A DNA stretch of 64,000 nucleotides from UBA4742 sp963785815 (GTDB lineage Bacteria; Actinomycetota; Acidimicrobiia; Acidimicrobiales; Acidimicrobilacustridaceae): NCBI GenBank assembly GCA_963785815.1, contig CAWAWN010000003.1, positions 124,001 through 188,000 on the forward strand, written 5' to 3'. The notes below the pieces were generated by a model. The model saw nothing but the letters and a program-made list of their open reading frames with translations, did no database searches and was not told the origin of the DNA. Below, one piece after another: positions 1-8,854 of the stretch. Positions within the stretch are counted from its first letter, which is position 1; the number at the start of each line of letters is the position of its first letter. The position numbers and the translations under genes are program-made.

Positions 1-1
1 C

Positions 2-397
2 TTCGACCACTCGTTGTCGCCGCCCGATCCCGTGGTCGAGCTGGTCAGCCCGTGGCTGGCCGCCGCCGACCTGGTGCCGGTGGCGTGCCTGCGATCCGAG
101 CGACGGCGGATGGTCTTCGAGGTCGGTTCCGGGGACGCCGATCCGTTGGTCGAGCTGGACGACGATCTCGTGGCCGTGCACCGGATGTCGGGCGGGTCGG
201 CCGAGGCCGAGCCGGCGGCGCGCTTCCGCGAGGTCGAGCTGGAGGTGGTGGCCTCGGCGGGCCCGGCGTTCGAGCGGGCGGCCCTCGTGGCCGAGGCCGT
301 GGCCGAGCGGCTGGTGGCCCTCGGCTGCCGACCGTCGCCGGCCGGGTCCAAGCTGGCCCGGGCGCTCGACCTGCTCGGCCCGCTCGAGGAGGGCTGA
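2..397 (+). CDS. CYTH-domain protein, C-terminal part (cut by window edge)
   Basis: The reading frame is open from the left edge to a TGA at 395-397, so only the C-terminal ~131 residues are visible. The pattern is that of the second half of a CYTH (triphosphate tunnel) domain: ACLRSERR gives basic tunnel residues, then an acidic ELDDDLVAVH strand, then the FREVELEVV strand with alternating Glu, and a final SKLARAL helix. CYTH proteins bind triphosphates with divalent metal; many actinobacterial ones continue into a CHAD domain, but this one stops straight after the CYTH end. The stop is 2 nt before the next start, so the two genes are probably cotranscribed. Substrate unknown. Confidence 0.7.
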   Translation, partial: FDHSLSPPDPVVELVSPWLAAADLVPVACLRSERRRMVFEVGSGDADPLVELDDDLVAVHRMSGGSAEAEPAARFREVELEVVASAGPAFERAALVAEAVAERLVALGCRPSPAGSKLARALDLLGPLEEG

Positions 398-399
398 CG

Positions 400-822
400 G
401 TGCCCACGTCCCAGGTGCGGGCCGCCGGCGGCGTGGTGTGGCGCGCGCGTGACGGGGTCGTGGAGGTGGTGGTGGTGCACCGCCCCCGCTACGACGACTG
501 GAGCCTGCCCAAGGGCAAGTGCGACCGCGGCGAGCGGGACGAGGACGCGGCCCGGCGCGAGGTGCTCGAGGAGACGGGCCTGGTGTGCGACCTGGGCGCC
601 GAGCTGGTCACCTCGCGCTACGTGGACGGGCGGGGCCGGGACAAGGTCGTGCGGTACTGGGCCATGACCGTGGTGGGGGGCGGCTTCCAGGCCAACGACG
701 AGGTCGACGAGATGCGCTGGCTCCCCGTCGAGCAGGCCATGGCCACCCTGACCTACGCCCGAGACCACCCGGTGGTGTCGTCGTTCCAGGCCCTGGGGCT
801 CGAGTCCGAGCCCGAGACGTAG
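400..822 (+). CDS. Nudix hydrolase (MutT1-like, Nudix domain only)
   Basis: 140 residues from a GTG that follows the previous stop by two bases. The Nudix box is complete at about residues 40-62: G-KCDRGE, then AARREVLEETGL, giving the metal-binding REVLEE core. Family members hydrolyse nucleoside diphosphates linked to another moiety. The start PTSQVRAAGGVVWR and the WSLPKGK motif resemble mycobacterial MutT1, but the histidine-phosphatase domain that follows in MutT1 is absent. A house-cleaning or diadenosine-polyphosphate role is inferred; the exact substrate cannot be read from sequence. The neighbouring CYTH protein also handles polyphosphates. Confidence 0.85.
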   Translation: MPTSQVRAAGGVVWRARDGVVEVVVVHRPRYDDWSLPKGKCDRGERDEDAARREVLEETGLVCDLGAELVTSRYVDGRGRDKVVRYWAMTVVGGGFQANDEVDEMRWLPVEQAMATLTYARDHPVVSSFQALGLESEPET

Positions 823-938
823 CCGGAGCGGACGAACGCCGAGCGAACAGCGGGAGAACCCCAGGCATCTCGCCGTGGAGGCCGCGGTCGGTGGCGTCAT
901 GGTCCCGACCAGTGGCGGACACCCAGGTTTTGAGTTCC

Positions 939-993
939 GTTCACCTCTGGTTCACCCCGGCAACCCTCGCTGGTCACCGAGGCTTCCTACCGT
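939..993 (+). promoter_or_regulatory. PHO-box array and -10 element of pstS
   Basis: Direct repeats on an 11-bp pitch: GTTCACCTCTG (939-949), GTTCACCCCGG (950-960), a degenerate unit (961-971) and GGTCACCGAGG (972-982). This matches the 11-bp direct-repeat PHO box known for PhoP in Streptomyces. A TACCGT -10-like hexamer lies at 988-993, five bases after the last unit, as expected when the bound activator replaces a -35. The pstS start is at 1053. The likely regulator is the PhoP/RegX3 protein encoded at 8096-8809, giving an autoregulated phosphate-starvation operon. Confidence 0.75.
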
Positions 994-1052
994 TCTCCGC
1001 GGGTCGACCAGATCGACCCCGTCCCTGCCGGTAACCCAAGGAGAGCCCTCTG

Positions 1053-2174
1053 TTGAGCCTGACCAGACGTGGATCGATCGCCGCGGCCGGAGTCGTCGTC
1101 GTGATCGCTTTCTTGGCTGCGGCGTGCAGCAGCAGCAGCAACACCAGCACCGGCGGGACGACCGGCGGCACCAGCGGCACCACCGCACCCGGCTCGAACT
1201 TCGACTACGCCAGCCTGCCCACCGCCACGTTGAACGGCTCGGGCTCGACCTTCCAGGCGCCGTTCGACCAGGCCGCCATCCAGGGCTTCAGCGACAAGGC
1301 CTCGAACGTCACCGTGAACTACGCCGGTGGCGGTTCGGGCAAGGGCAAGACCGACCTGGCCGGCCAGGTGGTGGAGTGGGCAGGATCGGACAGCCCGATC
1401 GCGGCCGGCACCGAGTCGACCTTCAAGGGCGGCACCGTCCTCTACTTCCCGACGGTGGCCGCGCCCATCACGGTCTCGTACAACCTGAGCAGCGTGAAGT
1501 CCCTGAAGCTCAGCGCGGAGACCCTGGGCGGCATCTTCGCCACCACCATCAAGACGTGGAACGATCCCAAGATCGCGGCCGACAACCCCGGCGTCACCCT
1601 GCCCAGCACCGCCATCACCGTGGTGCACCGCTCGGACGCCTCCGGCACCACGAACCAGTTCACCAAGTACCTCACGTTGGCTGCCGGCTCCTCGTGGACG
1701 CTGGGCACCGGTGACACCGTGAACTGGTCGGCGTCGACCACGGCCGGCAACGGCAACCCGGGTGTGGCCCAGGCCATCAAGAACACCAACGGCGCCATCG
1801 GCTACGTGGACTACGCCGACGCGGTGTCCTCCAAGCTCGTCTTCGCCTCCATCAAGAACACGGCGGGGAGCTACGAGCAGCCGACCCTGGCGGGCGCGTC
1901 GGCCGCCCTGGCCACGGCCCAGATCAACCCCAACCTGACCTACGTGGCCCTCAACGCCTCCGGCTCGGACGCCTACCCGATCACCGCCGGCACCTGGGTC
2001 CTCGTGTACCAGAAGCAGACCGACGCCAACACGGGCAAGGCGCTGGAGGGGTGGATCCACTACCTGCTGACCGACGCGCAGTCGCTGGCCAACGACAACG
2101 ACTACGCCAAGTTGCCGAGCAGCCTCCAGCAGAAGGCGCTCACCCAACTGGGCACCATGCAGATCAGCAGCTGA
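1053..2174 (+). CDS. pstS: Phosphate ABC transporter substrate-binding lipoprotein PstS
   Basis: 373 residues from a TTG start preceded by AAGGAGA. Residues 1-25 form a lipoprotein signal: basic MSLTRR, a hydrophobic run and the lipobox LAAAC, followed by a Ser/Thr/Gly-rich tether. The mature part has phosphate-binding features of PstS: LNGSGSTFQAPF, the NYAGGGSGKGK loop, WAGSDSPI and VHRSDASGTTNQF. It captures phosphate outside the membrane and delivers it to PstCA. First gene of the pst run, just behind the PHO-box array, so strong induction on phosphate limitation is expected. Confidence 0.96.
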   Translation: MSLTRRGSIAAAGVVVVIAFLAAACSSSSNTSTGGTTGGTSGTTAPGSNFDYASLPTATLNGSGSTFQAPFDQAAIQGFSDKASNVTVNYAGGGSGKGKTDLAGQVVEWAGSDSPIAAGTESTFKGGTVLYFPTVAAPITVSYNLSSVKSLKLSAETLGGIFATTIKTWNDPKIAADNPGVTLPSTAITVVHRSDASGTTNQFTKYLTLAAGSSWTLGTGDTVNWSASTTAGNGNPGVAQAIKNTNGAIGYVDYADAVSSKLVFASIKNTAGSYEQPTLAGASAALATAQINPNLTYVALNASGSDAYPITAGTWVLVYQKQTDANTGKALEGWIHYLLTDAQSLANDNDYAKLPSSLQQKALTQLGTMQISS

Positions 2175-2204
2175 TCCCGTCCGCCCACCACCACTGACCC
2201 CGAC

Positions 2205-3206
2205 GTGACGCCACCCCCTGCTCCGGATCTGACCGACCCGCCCGCCTCCGCCACCCTGTCGCGCCACATGGCGCGGGGCGGCCGGGGTGGGCGGGGCGAC
2301 CAGGTCTTCCGGGGGGTGGCGCTCGTCGCCGGGCTGGTGGTGCTGGCCGTGCTGGTCTGGATCGTCTGGGCCATGTGGGACCAGGGTCGCCAGGCCATCA
2401 GCAACTCGGGCATCCAGTTCGTCAAGAGCGATGTCTGGGACCCGGCCAACAACAGCTACGGGGCCCTGGCCTTCGTCTACGGCACGCTGTACTCGTCGTT
2501 CCTGGCCCTGTTGCTGGCCGTGCCGGTCAGCCTGGGCATCGCCCTGTTCACCACCGAGCTCGTCCCCCGCCGGCTCAAGCGGTGGGTGGTCTCGGTGATC
2601 GACCTGCTGGCCGCCGTCCCGTCGGTGGTCTACGGCCTGTGGGGCATCCTGGTGGTGGCGCCGGCCGCCCAGGGCTTCTTCCAACACATCGCCGACTCCA
2701 TCGGGACCTGGCCGGTCTTCTCCTGGTTGTTCGGGGGCCCAGCCACCGGCAACGGCAGCTTCGCCATCGCCGGGATCATCCTGGCCCTCATGATCACCCC
2801 GATCATCACCTCGCTGAGCCGAGAGGTGATCGTGACCGTGCCGGTCTCCCAGCGCCAGGCCGCCTACGGCATGGGCGCCACCCGCTGGGAGGTCATCCGC
2901 CACGCCGTGCTGCCCTGGAGTCGGGGCGGGATCGTGGGTTCGGTCATGATCGGGCTGGGCCGGGCGCTGGGCGAGACCATCGCGGTGGCCCTGACCATCG
3001 GAGCGGCCCACCAGATCACCACCAAGGTCTTCCTGCCGGGCGACTCCATCGCGGCCAACATCGCCCTCGAGTTCGGGGAATCGAGCGGCACCCATCGCTC
3101 GGCCCTCTTCGCCACGGCGCTGCTGCTGTTCCTGATCACGATCGCGGTGAACGTGGCCGCCCGTTCGATCGTGACCCGCTTCGACCGCCGGGCTCAGGGG
3201 GTCTGA
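2205..3206 (+). CDS. pstC: Phosphate ABC transporter permease PstC
   Basis: 333 residues, GTG start 30 bases after pstS. Has a Pro-rich cytoplasmic N terminus, a first membrane helix at about residues 42-65 and five further helices. The EAA-type loop that contacts the ATPase reads RQAAYGMGATRWEVIRHAVLP, with the usual conserved Gly; GLGRALGETIAVALTIG is the typical PstC signature. It forms the inner-membrane channel with PstA. The stop is one base before the pstA ATG, so the two are translationally coupled. Confidence 0.95.
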   Translation: MTPPPAPDLTDPPASATLSRHMARGGRGGRGDQVFRGVALVAGLVVLAVLVWIVWAMWDQGRQAISNSGIQFVKSDVWDPANNSYGALAFVYGTLYSSFLALLLAVPVSLGIALFTTELVPRRLKRWVVSVIDLLAAVPSVVYGLWGILVVAPAAQGFFQHIADSIGTWPVFSWLFGGPATGNGSFAIAGIILALMITPIITSLSREVIVTVPVSQRQAAYGMGATRWEVIRHAVLPWSRGGIVGSVMIGLGRALGETIAVALTIGAAHQITTKVFLPGDSIAANIALEFGESSGTHRSALFATALLLFLITIAVNVAARSIVTRFDRRAQGV

Positions 3207-3207
3207 C

Positions 3208-4131
3208 ATGTCCGAGCGACTCCTGCCCGAGGTCGACACCTCGTCGGTGGCCGTCGAAGAGCTGCTGACCGTGACCGTCAGCCGAGGACGGCGCGTCCGC
3301 AACCGCCTGGCCGTGATCTGGATGGCGGTCAGCTTCGTGGTGGTGACCATCCCGCTGCTGATCGTGATCGCCTACGTGGTGACCAAGGGCGCCAAGATGC
3401 TGACCCAGGCCTGGTTCACGCAGAAGATCTTCGTGCTGTCCACCAAGGCCGGCGGCGGCATGGCGCCGGCCATCGTGGGCACGCTGGTCATCACCTTCTG
3501 GGCCACGCTCATGGCCGTGCCGCTCGGGGTGCTGGCCGCCGTCTACCTCAACGAGTACGGCAAGCAGGGTCGCCTGGCCCGCGCCATCAGGTTCATGAGC
3601 GACGTCATGGTCGGCGTGCCCTCCATCATCATGGGCCTGTTCATCTTCGTCGTGTACACCTTGGCGCTCGGCACCGAGGGCCTCAACGGCTTCGGTGGCT
3701 CGCTCGCCCTGGCCGCGCTCATGCTGCCCATCGTCATCCGCTCGTCCGAGGAGATGCTCCGACTGGTGCCCGACGAGCTTCGCCAGGCCAGCTACGCCTT
3801 GGGCAACCGCAAGTGGCGCACCATCGTCACGGTGGTGTTGCCGGCCGCGCTGGGCGGCATGGTCAGCGGCATCATGCTGGCCGTCGCCCGGGCCGCGGGC
3901 GAGACGGCGCCGCTGCTGTTCACCATCGGGGCCTCACGGCGGGTGAACTGGGATGTCTTCCACGGCCCCAACACCGCCTTGTCGATGCAGATCTGGAACA
4001 ACGCCCAGTTCCCCTACGTCCCGGCCCAGGACCGGGCCTGGGGCGCGGCGCTGACCCTGGTCGTGCTGGTCTTCGTGCTCACCGTCATCGCCCGCGCCGT
4101 CGCCTCGCGGTTCTCGCTCAAGCACGAGTGA
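3208..4131 (+). CDS. pstA: Phosphate ABC transporter permease PstA
   Basis: 307 residues, ATG start directly after the pstC stop. Six predicted membrane helices; the first follows a ~30-residue cytoplasmic N terminus. Family features are AVYLNEYGKQGRLARAI, VGVPSIIMGLFIF and the EAA loop ELRQASYALGNRKWRTI. AARAAGETAPLLFTIG-type sequence near the end is characteristic of PstA. Partner of PstC in the phosphate channel. An unassigned 107-bp gap separates it from pstB. Confidence 0.95.
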   Translation: MSERLLPEVDTSSVAVEELLTVTVSRGRRVRNRLAVIWMAVSFVVVTIPLLIVIAYVVTKGAKMLTQAWFTQKIFVLSTKAGGGMAPAIVGTLVITFWATLMAVPLGVLAAVYLNEYGKQGRLARAIRFMSDVMVGVPSIIMGLFIFVVYTLALGTEGLNGFGGSLALAALMLPIVIRSSEEMLRLVPDELRQASYALGNRKWRTIVTVVLPAALGGMVSGIMLAVARAAGETAPLLFTIGASRRVNWDVFHGPNTALSMQIWNNAQFPYVPAQDRAWGAALTLVVLVFVLTVIARAVASRFSLKHE

Positions 4132-4238
4132 CCCTGTGAGCGCCGCCGACCCCACCCAGTACGCTGCTCGGACCGATCCCACCCAGCGGCTCACCCCCCC
4201 GAGACCGCCGTGGCCCCGTGCCCAGGGAGGTACCGCCC

Positions 4239-5117
4239 ATGAGCCCTGATCCCGCCACCGACCAGGAAGCGCCCGCCGCGGTGATGCCCCAGCCGATCGT
4301 GACCGCCTCCCCCGCCGACGTCGTGGTCGAGCACCTGGCCCCGGTCGTGTTCGACGTATCGGACGTGAACGTCTACTACGGCGCCTTCCGCGCCATCCGC
4401 GACGCCAACCTGCAGATCCGCAAGCACGAGATCACCGCCTTCATCGGACCATCGGGCTGTGGCAAGAGCACCATGCTGCGCTGCTTCGACCGGATGAACG
4501 ACCTGATCGAGGGCGCCCGGGTGGAGGGCGAGATCCTCTACCACGGGGTCGACCTGTACGGGCCCAAGATCGATCCGGTCGAGGTGCGCAAGCGGATCGG
4601 GATGGTGTTCCAGAAGCCCAACCCGTTCCCCAAGTCGATCTTCGACAACGTGGCCTTCGGGCCGCGGCTGGCCGGCATCAAGGGCGACATGGCCGACATC
4701 GTCGAGAAGGCGTTGCGCCAGGCCGCCCTGTGGGATGAGGTGAAGGATCGGCTCAAGAAGTCGGCCATCGGCCTGTCCGGCGGCCAGCAGCAGCGCCTGT
4801 GCATCGCCCGGGCCATCGCCGTCCAACCCGAGGTGATCCTCATGGACGAGCCGTGCTCGGCCCTCGACCCCATCGCCACCGCCCGGGTCGAGGACCTCAT
4901 GCAGGAGATCAAATCTGACTACACGATCGTGATCGTGACCCACAACATGCAGCAGGCCGCCCGGGTCAGCGACCGCACCGCCTTCTTCACCACCGAGGTG
5001 AACGAGACCAGCGACACCCGCACCGGCGTGCTCGTCGAGTACGACGTCACCGACAAGATCTTCTCCAAGCCGAGCGACGAACGGACCGAGAACTATGTCA
5101 CCGGCCGCTTCGGCTGA
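4239..5117 (+). CDS. pstB: Phosphate ABC transporter ATP-binding protein PstB
   Basis: 292 residues. I start at ATG 4239, which has GGGAGG eight bases upstream; a longer frame from 4218 lacks such a site. Walker A is GPSGCGKST, the ABC signature is LSGGQQQRLCIARA, and Walker B is VILMDEPCSALDP, followed by the switch region VIVTHNMQQAARVSD. The N terminus carries about 40 extra residues before the conserved VNVYYGAFRAI. It powers phosphate import through PstCA. Its 3' end overlaps the first phoU by 23 bases. Confidence 0.96.
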   Translation: MSPDPATDQEAPAAVMPQPIVTASPADVVVEHLAPVVFDVSDVNVYYGAFRAIRDANLQIRKHEITAFIGPSGCGKSTMLRCFDRMNDLIEGARVEGEILYHGVDLYGPKIDPVEVRKRIGMVFQKPNPFPKSIFDNVAFGPRLAGIKGDMADIVEKALRQAALWDEVKDRLKKSAIGLSGGQQQRLCIARAIAVQPEVILMDEPCSALDPIATARVEDLMQEIKSDYTIVIVTHNMQQAARVSDRTAFFTTEVNETSDTRTGVLVEYDVTDKIFSKPSDERTENYVTGRFG

Positions 5118-5793
5118 CCGGCCCGGCCCGCTTCGGCTGGCCTACGGCGCCGAGCTCGAGCAGCTGCGGCTCCAGATCGAGGTCATGGGCCTGCGGGTCG
5201 ACCAGAACCTGGAGCGCATGCGCCAGGTCCTGACCACCGGCGCGCCTGGCCTGGCCGCCGAGGCCTTGGCCGCCGACGACGAGATCGACGCCATGAACCT
5301 GTCGCTCACCGAGCGCTGCTACGAGGTGCTGGCCCGCGAGACGCCGGTGGCCACCGACCTGCGCCTGGTGGTCTCGGTCGTGCGGGTGACCAGTGAGCTC
5401 GAGCGGGTGGGCGACCTGTGCCTGCGGGTGGTCAAGGCCTGCATCGACCACGAGCGCCTGACCCGCGAGGCCCGGCCCTTCGACATCCTGTGCGTGATGG
5501 CCGACGAGGCCATCGACCTCTTCCGGGCGGCCATCCGGGCCTGGGCCACCGATGACCTCGACCTGGCCACCGAGCTGGCCACCGGCTCGAGCCCCCTCGA
5601 CCTGGCCTATACCCAGCTGGTCGACGCCCTGGTGCGTCTGGAGGGCCCGGAGGCGGCGGCCACCGCCATGCGGGCGCTCATCGCCGGCCAGGCGCTGGAG
5701 CGGATCGCCGACCACGCCGCCATCCTGGGCACGCGGCTTCGCTACCTGATCACCGGTGACCCCAACCACCTGGCCGCCGAGGTCCGTCGATGA
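5095..5793 (+). CDS. phoU: PhoU-family phosphate signalling protein (first copy)
   Basis: 232 residues; the ATG lies inside the end of pstB (23-nt overlap). Two three-helix PhoU repeats are visible, each with the metal-binding E/DxxxD pattern (RVTSELERVGDLCLRVV in the first, GQALERIADHAAILGTRLRYLITGD in the second). PhoU relays transporter status to the PhoR-type kinase and restrains the Pho response in high phosphate. A second PhoU follows 52 bases downstream. The two are clearly divergent, so they may bind different partners. Confidence 0.9.
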   Translation: MSPAASADRPGPLRLAYGAELEQLRLQIEVMGLRVDQNLERMRQVLTTGAPGLAAEALAADDEIDAMNLSLTERCYEVLARETPVATDLRLVVSVVRVTSELERVGDLCLRVVKACIDHERLTREARPFDILCVMADEAIDLFRAAIRAWATDDLDLATELATGSSPLDLAYTQLVDALVRLEGPEAAATAMRALIAGQALERIADHAAILGTRLRYLITGDPNHLAAEVRR

Positions 5794-5845
5794 CCACCCG
5801 CCGATCCGTCGAGGTCCGGCCCGGCCGTTCCCGCAGGGAGGCACC

Positions 5846-6682
5846 GTGAACGAGGTCCGTCGCACCTTCCACCAGGAGCTCGACCACATCAAGGCCGACA
5901 TCGTGCGGGCCGCGGCGTTGGTGACCGAGTGCATCCCCCGGGGCACCGACGTGCTGCTGTCCAACGACCTGCAGGGGGCCCAGAGCCTGATCGAGGGCGA
6001 CGACGTGCTCGACTCGCTGGCCCTCGAGATCGAGGAGCACTGCTACCAGGTGCTGGCCCTGCAGCAGCCGGTGGCCATCGACCTGCGCTCGCTGGTCACC
6101 GCCATCCGGCTGGTGTCGGAGATCGAGCGCTCGGGCGACCTCATGGTCAACGTGGCCAAGGGGGCGCGTCGCATCTACGGCGTGCAGTTCGATCCCCGCC
6201 TGCGCGGCCTCATCGAGCGCATGAGCGAGGAGGCCACCCGGCTGTTCCGGCTGTCGATCGACGCCTACGTGGAGGGCAACGCCAGCCTGGCCTCCGCGCT
6301 CGACGACATGGACGACAGCCTCGACCTGCTGCACAAGGACTACATCCAGGCCATCTTCGAGTCGCACCACGGCGGCGTCATCGACCTGCAGGCGGCCGTG
6401 CAACTGGCCCTCATCGGGCGGTACTACGAGCGCATCGGCGACCACGCCGTGAACATCGGGGCCCGGGTCGAGTACATGGTCACGGGCTGGCTGCCCGAGC
6501 ACAGCGGAGCGGCCCGCCTGGTGGCTCGGCGTGGCCGGGCGGAGCAGCAGCTGGCCGAGCAGATCGACGACCTGGGCCGCGACCAGGGCGGCCCCACGGC
6601 GGGCAACCCGGCCGAGGACGTGGTCGACCTCGACGCCCAGGCCGTCGAGGGCATCGACCGACCCAGGCCCGAGGCGTCCTAG
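5846..6682 (+). CDS. phoU: PhoU-family phosphate signalling protein (second copy, C-terminal extension)
   Basis: 278 residues from GTG 5846, chosen because AGGGAGG sits just upstream and the product begins NEVRRTFHQEL, the normal PhoU start. Two PhoU repeats carry the metal-binding clusters RLVSEIERSGDLMVNVAKGA and GRYYERIGDHAVNIGARVEYMVTG. A ~65-residue Gln/Asp-rich tail follows the second repeat; it is absent from the first copy and from most PhoU proteins. The gene ends four bases before the kinase gene, so PhoU2 is the copy physically linked to the sensor. Confidence 0.9.
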   Translation: MNEVRRTFHQELDHIKADIVRAAALVTECIPRGTDVLLSNDLQGAQSLIEGDDVLDSLALEIEEHCYQVLALQQPVAIDLRSLVTAIRLVSEIERSGDLMVNVAKGARRIYGVQFDPRLRGLIERMSEEATRLFRLSIDAYVEGNASLASALDDMDDSLDLLHKDYIQAIFESHHGGVIDLQAAVQLALIGRYYERIGDHAVNIGARVEYMVTGWLPEHSGAARLVARRGRAEQQLAEQIDDLGRDQGGPTAGNPAEDVVDLDAQAVEGIDRPRPEAS

Positions 6683-6686
6683 ACCG

Positions 6687-8099
6687 ATGTCCGGTCCGCG
6701 CGGGGTGGTGCTGGCCGCAGGGCTCCCCGCCGCCGTGTTCGTGCTGGCGGTGCTGGTGGCCGTGGTCGCGGCGGCCGTGCTGGCCCAGCGGTTGCGCGCC
6801 CGGTCCCGACAGCTCGAGCACCTCCGCGACGAGCTGGCCCGCAGCCAGCGCCTGGCCCAGCACCACCAGGACCAGGCGGCGGAGACCACCGAGCGCCTGG
6901 CCCACGCCCTCGATGCCATCCCCCAGGGCGTCCTCATCACCGACGCGGCCGGACGGGTGGTGTTCCGCAACCAGATCGCCGAGACCTTCGAGTCGGCCCG
7001 CCACAGCGATGCTCTGGTCGAGGCAGCCATCACCGAGCTGGTCGGCGCCGCCCTCGACGGCCAGGCCGGCAACCGCACCATCGAGCTGTTCGGCCCACCT
7101 CGCCGCACCCTGGTCATCACCACCACACCCCTGTTCGACGAGGTGCGCCTCGAGCCCGGCGCCGACACCGATGCCCCGCAGCTCCGTGGGCGGGACGAGC
7201 CGACCGGGGCCGAGGCCTCCCGCGCCGAGGTGCCGGCCCGGCGCACCCTGGGCGGCGCGCTGGCCATCGTGGACGACATCTCCGAGCGCCGGCGCCTGGA
7301 GGCCACCCGCCGGGACTTCGTGGCCAACATCAGCCACGAGCTGCGCACGCCGATCGGGGCCGTCGGCCTGCTGGCCGACACCCTGGTGGCCGAGGATGAC
7401 CCGGTGGTGGCCAACCGGCTGGCCGAGCGCATCGTCACCGAGGTCTTCCGCCTGGCCCGCACCATCGAGGACCTGCTGGTGCTGAGCACCATCGAGACCG
7501 AGGAGGCACCGGCCCGCGAGCAGGTCCCGGTCCACCTGGTCATGGCCGAGGCGGCCGAGCGCATCCGCCCGGCGGCCGAGCAGGCCCAGATCGAGCTCGA
7601 GGTGGCCGAGCCCGATCGGCGGATCGGCCTGTTCGGCGATCGTCGCCAGGTCACCTCCGCCCTCTACAACCTGCTCGACAACGCCGTGAAGTACTCCGAC
7701 GCGGGGTCGGTGGTGCGCATCTCGGCCACCACCGACGGCATCGACGTGGTCATCCGGGTGCAGGACCACGGCATCGGGATCCCCAAGGCCGACCTGGAGC
7801 GCATCTTCGAGCGGTTCTACCGGGTCGACCAGGCCCGCAGCCGGGCCACCGGCGGCACCGGGCTGGGCCTGGCCATCGTGCGTCACGTGGCCACCAACCA
7901 CCAGGGCGAGATCCGGGTCGACTCCCGCCTGGGCGAGGGATCGACCTTCGAGCTGGTCCTGCCCTCGGCCTCGGGCCCGGTGGCCCTGGCCGACCTCGAC
8001 GACCGTGACGACGAGCCACGCGCCCGCGACGAGCTGGGCGACCGCGCCGGTGACCGCCGGGGCGACGTGGCTCGGCTCCAACAGGAAGGCCTGGGATGA
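6687..8099 (+). CDS. phoR: Phosphate-sensing histidine kinase (PhoR/SenX3 type)
   Basis: 470 residues; ATG 6687 starts four bases after phoU2. A single N-terminal membrane helix (about residues 8-30) and a short coiled linker lead into a PAS-like region (HALDAIPQGVLITDAAGRVVF). The dimerisation box ISHELRTPIG carries the phospho-acceptor His217. ATP-lid motifs follow: NLLDNAVKYS, DHGIGIPKADLERIFERFYR and GGTGLGLAIV. There is no extracellular sensor domain, as in SenX3, so input probably comes through PhoU/Pst. The stop overlaps the regulator start (ATGA). Confidence 0.93.
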   Translation: MSGPRGVVLAAGLPAAVFVLAVLVAVVAAAVLAQRLRARSRQLEHLRDELARSQRLAQHHQDQAAETTERLAHALDAIPQGVLITDAAGRVVFRNQIAETFESARHSDALVEAAITELVGAALDGQAGNRTIELFGPPRRTLVITTTPLFDEVRLEPGADTDAPQLRGRDEPTGAEASRAEVPARRTLGGALAIVDDISERRRLEATRRDFVANISHELRTPIGAVGLLADTLVAEDDPVVANRLAERIVTEVFRLARTIEDLLVLSTIETEEAPAREQVPVHLVMAEAAERIRPAAEQAQIELEVAEPDRRIGLFGDRRQVTSALYNLLDNAVKYSDAGSVVRISATTDGIDVVIRVQDHGIGIPKADLERIFERFYRVDQARSRATGGTGLGLAIVRHVATNHQGEIRVDSRLGEGSTFELVLPSASGPVALADLDDRDDEPRARDELGDRAGDRRGDVARLQQEGLG

Positions 8100-8809
8100 C
8101 CCCCTCGACCTCGGTGCTCATCGTGGAGGACGAAGACTCCTTCATCGACGCGCTCACCCTCGGCCTGACCCGGGAGGGGTTCCGCGTCAGCGTGGCCCGC
8201 GACGGCGCCGAGGCCCTGGACCTGTTCGACGACGTGGCCCCCGACCTGGTGCTGCTCGACGTCATGCTGCCCCGCATCTCGGGGCTGGACGTGTGCCGCC
8301 AGCTGCGGGCCCGCTCCGACGTGCCCATCATCATGGTGACGGCCAAGGGGGCCGAGATCGACACGGTCGTGGGCCTGGAGATGGGGGCCGACGACTACGT
8401 GACCAAGCCCTACCGGCTGCGGGAGCTGGTGGCCCGCATCCGGGCCGTGCTGCGCCGACGCTCGCACGACGAGCTGGTGCCGGTGCCGGTGGGCGCCGAC
8501 GACGTGGTCGAGGTGGGCGACGTGCGGGTCGACCACGAACGCCACGAGGTGTTCATCCGGGGCGACGAGGTGCGCCTGCCCCTCAAGGAGTTCGAGCTGC
8601 TGACCCTGCTGCTCGAGAACGCCGGGCGCGTGCTGACCCGTGAGACCCTCATCGACCGGGTCTGGGGGGCGGACTACGTGGGGGACACCAAGACCCTCGA
8701 CGTCCACATCAAGCGCCTCCGATCCAAGGTCGAGCTGCACCCGGCCAGCCCCACCCGGATCGTCACCATCCGGGGTCTGGGCTACAAGTACGAGAGCCCG
8801 AACCGCTGA
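8096..8809 (+). CDS. phoP: Phosphate response regulator (PhoP/RegX3 type, OmpR family)
   Basis: 237 residues. Receiver domain at residues 7-120 with acidic pocket EDED, phospho-acceptor Asp55 in VLLDVMLP, the conserved Thr in IMVTAKG and Lys in YVTKPY. A winged-helix DNA-binding domain follows (RLPLKEFELLTLLLENAGRVLTRETLI, then TKTLDVHIKRLRSKVE and the wing GLGYKYE). Coupled to the kinase by a 4-bp overlap. It is the expected ligand of the PHO-box array upstream of pstS; gene order pst-phoU-phoU-kinase-regulator places the whole circuit in one run. Confidence 0.93.
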   Translation: MTPSTSVLIVEDEDSFIDALTLGLTREGFRVSVARDGAEALDLFDDVAPDLVLLDVMLPRISGLDVCRQLRARSDVPIIMVTAKGAEIDTVVGLEMGADDYVTKPYRLRELVARIRAVLRRRSHDELVPVPVGADDVVEVGDVRVDHERHEVFIRGDEVRLPLKEFELLTLLLENAGRVLTRETLIDRVWGADYVGDTKTLDVHIKRLRSKVELHPASPTRIVTIRGLGYKYESPNR

Positions 8810-8854
8810 TGCCCGGGTGACACCGGGCCGGCTGGGGCCCCTACCATTGCCGGC

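Noticed and set aside
987..3350. Very long open frame (787 codons) antisense to pstS-pstC
   Set aside because: His/Gly/Arg/Asp-rich translation typical of the antisense of GC-rich genes; the plus strand carries unmistakable PstS and PstC motifs.
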